A stretch of 11,655 nt of DNA, from assembly GCA_905214155.1 (NCBI GenBank), contig CAJMLC010000048.1, forward strand, positions 1 to 11,655, given 5' to 3'. Below are positions 5,606 to 11,655 of the stretch, piece by piece. The position numbers were made by a program, and so were the translations under genes. This DNA is from an uncultured bacterium. GTDB lineage: Bacteria; Bacillota; Clostridia; Oscillospirales; Oscillospiraceae. Position 1 is the stretch's first letter. Each line of letters starts with the position of its first letter. Under the pieces are notes generated by a model. It made no database searches. It was given only the letters and a program-made list of their open reading frames with translations, and was not told the DNA's origin.

Positions 5606-6982
5606 CTATTCTGTGATCTCTGCCGCGCTGAGCGTCCCGCTGTCATCCACGGTGATCTTGAATCGCTTGTCCGATCCCTCCGTGCTCGACTGCAGGATCA
5701 TCGCCTTCCCGCGCACACCGAACAGCGGCCCGTTGTTGACCCACCGGCTGCCCACGCCGTCCCAGACATAGATGTCGTAGGGCGCGTCCGCGCCAACGCC
5801 GTAGGCGTCGCCCGCCTCCGGTTCCGTCACCGCTGCGGTCAGGGCCTCCGCCGCTGCGTAATACCCGCGGATGCGGAAATCCGCCATTCCCTCTGCCGCC
5901 TCCTTCGCGGCCTTGGCAGACGCAGCCGCGCTCTTGGACGAGCTCGCTGCAGTACTCGCAGAGGAAGAGGCGTTGAACGCATACGTCGACGCGCTATTCA
6001 TATAACTATTTGCGCTGGTCGCATAATTCGATGCGTCACTCGCGTAAGCCGAGGCATCATTCCTATAATTCATCGCGTTGTTCGAGTAGCTGTAGGCATC
6101 GTCCGCAGATCTGCTCGCCTGCTGCTCAGACCTGGATGCGTTGTACGAATAGCTGAATGCGTTGCCTGAATAGTTCGACGCATTGTTCGCCGATGTCTTC
6201 GCCGCCGTGGCTGAGGCCGCCGCGGCGTCTGCGCTTTTCTGCGCCGCCGCCAGCGTGCTGGTCATCAGCTCGCCCTGCATCTCCTCCAGCGACATCACAT
6301 CGTTCCATGTCTCGCTGCTCGGCAGCTTCCATTGCAGCATCGTCTGTTCCTTGTCATACCGCAGCTCGATTGCCTCGCCCGGCACGCCCTGCTCGCCCTG
6401 TGGCCCGCGCGGCCCGATCGGGGCCTTGATCTCATAGCGCTCCCCGCGGGAAAGATTCACCGTATAAACGTTGTTCCCGTCAGAGTCGGTCTCCTTGAAG
6501 CGGATGCTCTCGATCCCGGCCTCCTGATAGATCTCGTTGATCGCTGCGACCATCGTGCTCTTGTTGGTCGTCAGCAGTGCCGCGAGATCCCCCAACACCG
6601 CCAGCACTTGCTGCGCCAGCTCCGGCGTAAAGCCTGTCGGGGCCTCTCCATTCTCGCTTCCGCCCGGTTCGACGGGAATCGGCTTCGCCATCCGGGCCGA
6701 CCGCACCACCTGCGTTCGCCCATCCGCGAGCGTCTTCGTCCCGCGTACCGACAGCAGCAATCCGCCCTCTTTACAGACCTCCCACGGCAGCACCATCCCG
6801 CCTGTGTACAGAAGCTCGACCTTCACATCCCCATTTTCCAGCACAACGGTCTTCGTCAGCCCGTCCCAATCATCGTCAAACGAGATGTTCAGCTCGTAGT
6901 GGTTCACCGCCCCGGCCACCACCGCGTTCCCGTCCTGCCGCGTGATCTGCTTGTCCCGGATCAAAAATCTCAATGTCTTCAT
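5606..6982 (-). CDS. Tail fibre protein with collagen-like insert and Ala/Ser heptad shaft
   Basis: The protein has 458 residues. Residues 1-100 form a beta-rich head (MKTLRFLIRDKQITRQDG, and a LNISFDDDWDGLTKTV stretch) of the kind found at the attachment end of clostridial phage fibres. Residues 115-160 are helical. A short collagen-like triplet stretch follows (GPRGPQGEQGVPG, about residues 190-202). Residues 249-365 are a shaft of seven-residue steps built from Ser, Ala, Asn and Tyr. Residues 373-420 carry the YYAAAEALTAAV ... GDAYGVGADAPYDIYVWDG motif that I recall near the end of many such fibres; it is followed by KRFKITVDDSGTLSAAEITE. The role is likely host recognition by a trimeric fibre. 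The ribosome binding site is weak (GGGGTG), and the start lies 4 bases after the previous stop. Confidence 0.85.
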   Translation of the reverse strand: MKTLRFLIRDKQITRQDGNAVVAGAVNHYELNISFDDDWDGLTKTVVLENGDVKVELLYTGGMVLPWEVCKEGGLLLSVRGTKTLADGRTQVVRSARMAKPIPVEPGGSENGEAPTGFTPELAQQVLAVLGDLAALLTTNKSTMVAAINEIYQEAGIESIRFKETDSDGNNVYTVNLSRGERYEIKAPIGPRGPQGEQGVPGEAIELRYDKEQTMLQWKLPSSETWNDVMSLEEMQGELMTSTLAAAQKSADAAAASATAAKTSANNASNYSGNAFSYSYNASRSEQQASRSADDAYSYSNNAMNYRNDASAYASDASNYATSANSYMNSASTYAFNASSSASTAASSSKSAAASAKAAKEAAEGMADFRIRGYYAAAEALTAAVTEPEAGDAYGVGADAPYDIYVWDGVGSRWVNNGPLFGVRGKAMILQSSTEGSDKRFKITVDDSGTLSAAEITE

Positions 6983-6986
6983 CTCA

Positions 6987-8927
6987 TCACCCCAACGCCC
7001 GGTAATAATAGGTATATCCGCCCTGATTGAACTGCGTGCCCGCGTCGTTCGTGTACCAGTACACGGTCTTTCCGTCCGCGCTGCGCTTGCCGCGCATCAT
7101 ATTCGCATCAGACGGTGACCCATTGAACAGGCCCGTCCCGTCGCTGTATTCCTCGCCCAGCCGGTCACAGATCATCAGAGCCACGCGTCCGTTCTTGTCG
7201 GCCAACGCCGGGATGACCGCGCTGGAAGAAAAATACGCGAGGATCTCTACCGTCTTCGGCACAAATGGGAACTGCAGTACGTTCGGCGAATCCACACCGG
7301 CCACGCCAGCGCCCACATAGCTGCCCACCGCGCACTTGCCGACCGACGACAGCTGGCTCTTCGGCGCGGACACATACTTCACATTCCCTTCCCATCCGTC
7401 CGCCGGATAGGCGTCCGCGCTCGCGCTCGTCGCGATGCCCTGAAATACCAGCGCGCTGAAAATGCGCTCACAGCCGACCATCGAATACGCCCACACGTAG
7501 TTCGCCACCTGGCTGTGATCCGACGTCACATGATCCGTCCATCGATAGATGTTCGGGTCATCCTGATACGACGTGTAGTACCAATAGCTGCACTTGAAAT
7601 ACTCGCCCGCGACCGGCTGGCGGTTCACCGCCTGCGGGTCCACCAGCGTGATCTCGCCGGTCGTCGGGTTCATCGCCACCGCCGAAGCCACCGTGTACTG
7701 GAAATTCCCGTTCGTCGGGGCCGTGCCCCCATGCGCCACATCGCCGAGCAGCGCCGTCGGCCCGCCGGACCCGACCTTCTGCTCGTAGGCATACTTGTTC
7801 CACACATAGCCGCCCGCCGCGCCGTTGATGGCATCCTCGATGCGGGAAATGCTGTTTCGTACCGCGATGAGCGCCTCGCTCAGCGTCGCGCCCACAGAAA
7901 CGCCCGCCAGCGTCGCCACCGGGTCCGTCACCGTCAGCTCGTCGCTCGTCTGGTCCTCCTCCGGGGCCAGCCGCTTCCAGACGCCCGCCGTCTGCTGGCC
8001 ATAGAGCGCGCGCCGCGTCTTCGCCTCGGCAAACGGTGCCTTCGCCGCGACCAGCGCGTCGAGGTTCCCATCCGTCAGCGCAATGGCCCCCGGCAGCATC
8101 ACTGCCGCCTTGTCCACCGCCGTGAACGCCGTGATCGTGAACTTGCCGCCCGCCGCCGTCACCGTGTTCGACCAGTCGGCCTTCACCTGAATGGCGACTT
8201 TTCCGTCCTCGCCCGCCGTCGCATCCTGCACGAGCTGCGTTCCGCTCGTGAGCGCATATTCCGTGCTGCCGAGATACGCCTTCAGCGAGGCAAACTGCCC
8301 CGCCGTCTCCTCCGCCGTCAGCCACACGCGCACCGTGTGCCCCGCCGGAACGGTCAATTCCGCCTTCACCGTGCCATACTGGCTGTCGCCCGTGCCGGAG
8401 CAGATCAGCTTCCCGCCGCTCGCCTCCTTCGTCACGTTCTCGCCCGTCCAGTCCGCACCGGTGGCGAGCGCATGGTCAGGCGCAAGATTCTGGATCGAAA
8501 ACTCCGGCTTCAGCCACAGCTTGCCCAGCTGGTATCCCGTCCCCGGCGTCTCATTGGCCGTCGGCGCATTCATCGAATAGGTCACGTCGATGCTGTTGAT
8601 CTTCTGCACCAGCGCCGCGGCCAGCTTCGCCTCCGTCACCGTTCCGTCCACGATCGTGCCCGCCTGCGCGGCCTTCGCCGTCGCCAAGATCTCCGCCAGC
8701 GCCGCCGCCAGATTTGTCGCCTCCATGCCCTCCGCGCTCACAGACAGATGGCTTGCAAATTCCGCCGATTCCAGCTTCTCCACCAGCGCATTGATTGCCG
8801 CCTTTGCCTCGTTGTGCAGCAGCTGCAAGTCCGCGCGGACCTGACTTTCGTCCGGCTCATACGTCGGAAAATCCTCCGCCTTCGTCCAGTCCTTCGAAAA
8901 TTCGAGCTTTTCCAGATAGCTCATCAT
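6987..8927 (-). CDS. Tail fibre or appendage protein, 646 aa
   Basis: The start is the ATG at 8927: it overlaps the upstream stop (ATGATGA), follows AAGGGAGGG and begins MMSYLEKLEFSKDW. The 60-residue longer frame only overlaps the previous gene out of frame. Residues 1-60 are helical and probably attach the fibre. Residues 65-115 are Ala-rich with TEAKLAAALVQKINSIDV. Residues 130-290 are beta-rich and read like a carbohydrate-binding or Ig-like jelly-roll (WLTAEETAGQFASLKAYLGS). Residues 350-390 are a helical stalk (GATLSEALIAVRNSISRIED). The last 230 residues are beta-rich and end in VYWYTNDAGTQFNQGGYTYY, typical of fibre tips exposed to the host surface. Host-receptor binding is inferred; the exact receptor is unknown. 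Confidence 0.8.
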   Translation of the reverse strand: MMSYLEKLEFSKDWTKAEDFPTYEPDESQVRADLQLLHNEAKAAINALVEKLESAEFASHLSVSAEGMEATNLAAALAEILATAKAAQAGTIVDGTVTEAKLAAALVQKINSIDVTYSMNAPTANETPGTGYQLGKLWLKPEFSIQNLAPDHALATGADWTGENVTKEASGGKLICSGTGDSQYGTVKAELTVPAGHTVRVWLTAEETAGQFASLKAYLGSTEYALTSGTQLVQDATAGEDGKVAIQVKADWSNTVTAAGGKFTITAFTAVDKAAVMLPGAIALTDGNLDALVAAKAPFAEAKTRRALYGQQTAGVWKRLAPEEDQTSDELTVTDPVATLAGVSVGATLSEALIAVRNSISRIEDAINGAAGGYVWNKYAYEQKVGSGGPTALLGDVAHGGTAPTNGNFQYTVASAVAMNPTTGEITLVDPQAVNRQPVAGEYFKCSYWYYTSYQDDPNIYRWTDHVTSDHSQVANYVWAYSMVGCERIFSALVFQGIATSASADAYPADGWEGNVKYVSAPKSQLSSVGKCAVGSYVGAGVAGVDSPNVLQFPFVPKTVEILAYFSSSAVIPALADKNGRVALMICDRLGEEYSDGTGLFNGSPSDANMMRGKRSADGKTVYWYTNDAGTQFNQGGYTYYYRALG

Positions 8928-10825
8928 CGATCCCTCCCTTGGTAGTTGTAGTAGATCTGCGCGCCCACGAGCGACATATCGCGGAACGCCTCGTGATTCT
9001 CCAGCGTCATCGTGAAATGCCGCACATGGCGGCAGCCCGGCTTCCGCACCGCAGCGAGCGCAAACTGCGGCACGCCTAAGTATCGGTGCGTCAGGTCGCG
9101 CGGGCACAGCCGCCAGCTGAAGCTCTCAATGTCCGTCAGATCCCGCCGCGTCTCATAGTCGCTCTTGTACGTGATGCGGATCTTCGTATCCGTGTCCGAC
9201 CGCGTCTGGAACACCACCCGCCGCACATCCTTCAGCCGGTCATAGCTGCCGAAATGCTGCGTCGCGAACCGATATACCTTGTCGATCGGTCCGTTGAAGT
9301 CGGCATACGTCCGCTCCATCCGTGTCACCCGGCCCGAAGGACTCAGGTGATGCACCGTCTCGTCCGCGAGGAAGAACGCCGCCGCCCTAATATTTGTGAA
9401 GTAGAACCAGCTCGGCTTGCTCGCCGACGACAGCACATAGTCCCACACATACACATGCCCATTCGCCGCCAGCCAGTATCGATCCCCGTCATCGCACGTA
9501 CACACGTCGCCCGCTTTTCGCACATCGTAGAGCAACCCGCGCCGCTCCGCCGTCCCGTTCACGTTCCGGCTGATCGATTCGATGTTGTTCTCCAGTGCTG
9601 GCGTCGTGCTCTTTACAATGTGCACACCCTGCTCCCGGTTGCAGAACACCAGATTGTTCTCCACCAGTTTAATTGTCCACGGCAGATCGCAGCCCGTCTC
9701 GCTGTTCACGTTCGTGTAGTTCAGCGTCAGATAGGCCCGCCCGTCAATTTCGCTTGTGGACAGCTCCGCCCGTCCGACCGAATGTTCCTTGAAGATCATC
9801 AGGAAACCGGACTGCACGCCGAATCCCGTCACGGCCTCGGCCCGGTCGCCCGCGAGGTTGTACTGCGAGATCGGGAAATACGCCGCATCCATCACGGTAT
9901 GATTCCCGTTCCAGAAGTAGGCGTTCGGCTGCTCCTCCGATCCGGCCAGCACCAGCACCACCGAGTTCCCGCCGCCATACACGGCCGCATACCGGCAGTC
10001 CATCACGGCCTTCTTCGCCGCCGTGTTCTCCTTCATGTAGGTGATTTTTACCGTGTTGTTCGTCGGCGGATTCGTCACCGACGGGGCCGACGTGAATGTC
10101 ACCGTGCCCTTTTCCAGATCGACCGTGTAATCCGTCTCCACGGTCTTCTCCGCGCCGTCGACCTCCACCTTCGTCACCGCCGCCACATCCTGCACCGGCA
10201 GATGGTATTCCTTCACACTTTCCTTCGCGTTGTACCACACGGTCTTTCCGTCGGCCAGCCGGTTTTCCGGCTGATAGAGGTCGCCGGAACCCGTCGCCGG
10301 GTCTGCATTGAGCACAATGACGGGTACATAGCCCGCCACATCCGCCGCCTCGAACGTCTCGCCCTTCGTGATCTTCTTGAAGCAGCCCTTTGTCTTGTAA
10401 TAGAGCGCCCCGTCGTACTGGAAGAACGTCCCCCGCACCTCCGGGATACCCTCGCAGAGCTTGGTAAGCGTCATGTCCTCCTGCCCCGGGTCTCCATAGT
10501 AGATGCACGCCCCGATGTGGAAGAACTCCATCCCGTGGAACTGACCGCTGCTTGCCGCATACCCGACGCCCGGCCCGGCCTTCTTGCCGTCCTCGTCCAC
10601 GCCGTCGCAGGCGTTCTGCCCGTCCCGGCAGCACAGCACACCGTCGCGCCACCATAGATTTTCCATCTCCGGGCTCTCATTCCGCCCCATCCGGTAGTCC
10701 AGATCCCATAAATTCAGCCCGCCGTCCAGCCGCGCATAGTCGGCCACATATTCGCGCTTCGCTGCCGGCCTGCCGAGATACGGACTCCGCACACCGCCGT
10801 AGCGCGTGATCCCCCGAAAGCTCAT
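8924..10825 (-). CDS. Podovirus-type tail nozzle/stabilisation-like protein, 633 aa
   Basis: The ATG at 10825 overlaps the upstream stop by 4 bases (ATGA) and has GGGAGG 7 bases upstream. The N-terminal part contains LDGGLNLWDLDYRMGRNESP and then ENLWWRDGVLCCRDG, a pattern (GGLN ... N-S/E-P ... N-W-RDG-L-R-G) that recalls N-termini of phage hub, nozzle or DNA-stabilisation proteins. The rest is beta-rich and propeller-like, with recurrent Tyr/Trp-Asp-Gly turns such as YFWNGNHTVMDAAYFPISQY and DGDRYWLAANGHVYVWDYV. Its size fits a nozzle-type protein, and its place directly after the adaptor-like gene and before the fibres supports this. No signal peptide or membrane segment is seen. Confidence is fair for a tail structural protein and lower for the specific name. 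Confidence 0.75.
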   Translation of the reverse strand: MSFRGITRYGGVRSPYLGRPAAKREYVADYARLDGGLNLWDLDYRMGRNESPEMENLWWRDGVLCCRDGQNACDGVDEDGKKAGPGVGYAASSGQFHGMEFFHIGACIYYGDPGQEDMTLTKLCEGIPEVRGTFFQYDGALYYKTKGCFKKITKGETFEAADVAGYVPVIVLNADPATGSGDLYQPENRLADGKTVWYNAKESVKEYHLPVQDVAAVTKVEVDGAEKTVETDYTVDLEKGTVTFTSAPSVTNPPTNNTVKITYMKENTAAKKAVMDCRYAAVYGGGNSVVLVLAGSEEQPNAYFWNGNHTVMDAAYFPISQYNLAGDRAEAVTGFGVQSGFLMIFKEHSVGRAELSTSEIDGRAYLTLNYTNVNSETGCDLPWTIKLVENNLVFCNREQGVHIVKSTTPALENNIESISRNVNGTAERRGLLYDVRKAGDVCTCDDGDRYWLAANGHVYVWDYVLSSASKPSWFYFTNIRAAAFFLADETVHHLSPSGRVTRMERTYADFNGPIDKVYRFATQHFGSYDRLKDVRRVVFQTRSDTDTKIRITYKSDYETRRDLTDIESFSWRLCPRDLTHRYLGVPQFALAAVRKPGCRHVRHFTMTLENHEAFRDMSLVGAQIYYNYQGRDR

Positions 10826-11439
10826 TCCATCGCCTCCCAGCCGCCATACACGCTGCCGATCTCCTCCCGGCTCGCGACCGGCAGCTCGCCCAGCCGTGAC
10901 AGCCGGTTCTCAAACTCATTGTAGAGCGCCGCCTGCAAGCTCGCGTCATCCAGCGCCGCCAGCTGTGCCGCCGCGTAGCAGGCCACAGCCCCAGCGCATT
11001 CCGGCGGACAGTCGACGAGGTCGCCGTCCTCCGGCTTCTCCCGCAGCAGCACCGGATACCGGAAATATTCCAGCATCCATGCCCCATCCGCCGCACCGGC
11101 CACCGCCAGCCGGTCCTCGCCCAGCAGCCGGAATCCGTTCGTCCGTTCCACGCTTCCATCCGCACCCAGCCGGAATACCCCGCCGGAGCACACCTGCCAG
11201 CAGTCCTCCGGCAGCGCGAATACCCGCCACGTACCCGTGCGCTCCGCCTCCTCCAGCTGCCGCACCTTTCTCAGCCGCCTCGCCGTCGTCGCCAGATACA
11301 CCAGCGCCTCGTTCACCGCCCCCGGCACCCGTGTCAGATAGTCCGCCTGATTGTTGTACGTCACCCGGATCTTTCCGCCCGCGATCGAATACTGATTCAG
11401 CAGCATCAATACCCGATCCCGCATCTGCCCATACGTCAT
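10822..11439 (-). CDS. Head-tail adaptor-like protein, 205 aa
   Basis: The start chosen is the ATG at 11439 (MTYGQMRDRVLMLLNQYS), which has AAGGAGG 7 bases upstream. The in-frame ATG six codons earlier lies on top of that site. The N-terminal half is helical with NNQADYLTRVPGAVNEALVY and an Arg/Lys-rich helix. The middle is beta-rich (WRVFALPEDCWQV, NGFRLLGEDRLAV). The C-terminal third has an Ala-rich helix (ECAGAVACYAAAQLAALDDA) and NEFENRLSRL. Helical bundles at both ends around a small beta domain, followed by a 4-base overlap with a nozzle-like gene, match the layout of podovirus adaptor (tail tubular protein A-like) proteins. The assignment rests on layout and order, not on a signature motif. 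Confidence 0.65.
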   Translation of the reverse strand: MTYGQMRDRVLMLLNQYSIAGGKIRVTYNNQADYLTRVPGAVNEALVYLATTARRLRKVRQLEEAERTGTWRVFALPEDCWQVCSGGVFRLGADGSVERTNGFRLLGEDRLAVAGAADGAWMLEYFRYPVLLREKPEDGDLVDCPPECAGAVACYAAAQLAALDDASLQAALYNEFENRLSRLGELPVASREEIGSVYGGWEAME

Positions 11440-11518
11440 CCATTTTCCTCCTTCCATTTCTGATTTATCTCCTCAAAGGCCCACTCTTGTGATCCTGCAT
11501 CGCACCATCGTTTTTGAA

Positions 11519-11546
11519 TGTAGGGGCGGACGACTCTGTCCGCCCG
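11519..11546. repeat. GC-rich hairpin repeat, copy 1
   Basis: TGTAGGGGCGGAC opens a perfect 8-bp inverted repeat (GGGCGGAC at 11524-11531, GTCCGCCC at 11538-11545) with a 6-base loop. It has the same GTAGGGGCG head as copy 2, 62 bases away, but a different stem sequence with matching changes on both sides. This is the style of short interspersed hairpin repeats I recall from Oscillospiraceae chromosomes. Confidence 0.75.
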
Positions 11547-11580
11547 TCTCTACGATCTCCATCGCACTTCCGTCGATGAA

Positions 11581-11612
11581 CGTAGGGGCGACCATTGGTC
11601 GCCCGCTTTTTT
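11581..11612. repeat. GC-rich hairpin repeat, copy 2, with T-run
   Basis: CGTAGGGGCGACC opens a perfect 8-bp stem (GGGCGACC at 11586-11593, GGTCGCCC at 11597-11604) with an ATT loop. GC and six T residues (11607-11612) follow. In the plus direction this could act as a rho-independent terminator, though no plus-strand gene is visible upstream of it. Confidence 0.75.
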
Positions 11613-11621
11613 GCGCCCCCA

Positions 11622-11655
11622 TTCTTTTCTTTCTCTTCTTTGAGAAAGAAAAGAA
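11622..11655. repeat. Pyrimidine/purine palindrome at the window edge
   Basis: TTCTTTTCTTTCTC (11622-11635) and GAGAAAGAAAAGAA (11642-11655) are perfect 14-bp inverted arms around a 6-base loop. The structure may continue past the edge. It lies 10 bases after hairpin repeat copy 2 and may be part of the same composite repeat. No gene is seen between 11440 and 11655. Confidence 0.8.

Noticed and set aside
5404..5646. Short minus-strand frame of 80 residues across the repeats
   Set aside because: It spans the terminator and the palindrome, has no good ribosome binding site and overlaps the end of the fibre gene. Better explained by the repeat.
6987..7300. Fibre C-terminus as a diversity-generating retroelement target
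   Set aside because: The tip is of a type exposed to the host surface, but I see no template repeat with adenine-specific changes and no reverse transcriptase gene in the window.

Overview
The window reads as part of a prophage, or phage genome, of a GC-rich Gram-positive gut Clostridium relative; Oscillospiraceae is my best guess. The basis is the GC-rich third codon positions, strong AAGGAGG-type ribosome binding sites, clostridial-phage-style holin and amidase genes, tail-fibre C-termini of the kind common in clostridial prophages, and short GC-rich hairpin repeats at the right edge that look like host chromosomal repeats. Every credible gene lies on the minus strand, so transcription runs from right (11655) to left (1).

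Reading in transcription order, 11439-5606 is a tail module. A 205-aa adaptor-like protein and a 633-aa nozzle/stabilisation-like protein (an order that recalls podovirus tail tubular proteins A and B) are followed by two fibre-type proteins of 646 and 458 aa. The genes overlap by 4 bases or lie within a few bases of each other. The module ends at a strong rho-independent terminator (5560-5599). About 430 bases without a gene follow, filled with inverted and direct repeats.

The lysis module spans 5176-3992: two small membrane (holin-like) proteins and a zinc-type N-acetylmuramoyl-L-alanine amidase with a short C-terminal stalk-like domain. Directly abutting it is a 485-aa Gly/Tyr-rich, coiled-coil-prone protein, probably a virion or ejection protein.

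The most unusual part is 1-2614. A 587-aa protein carries a hydrophobic middle and a C-terminal domain of about 105 residues that looks like a polymorphic-toxin or phage-nuclease tip. It is coupled by a TTGA overlap to a 68-aa SH3-like protein that is a candidate immunity protein, and the pair ends at its own terminator. The pair is bracketed by a 224-bp direct repeat (233-456 and 2391-2614, about 94% identical). Each repeat copy holds the 3' end of the 485-aa gene, a hairpin and the first codons of the next gene. The left copy therefore has a headless fragment of the 485-aa gene followed by a second gene with almost the same N-terminus but a different body, running off the left edge. The simplest reading is a 2158-bp toxin-immunity cassette inserted or duplicated between the 485-aa gene and its original downstream partner.

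All functional assignments come from reading the sequence and recalled family features; no database search was run.
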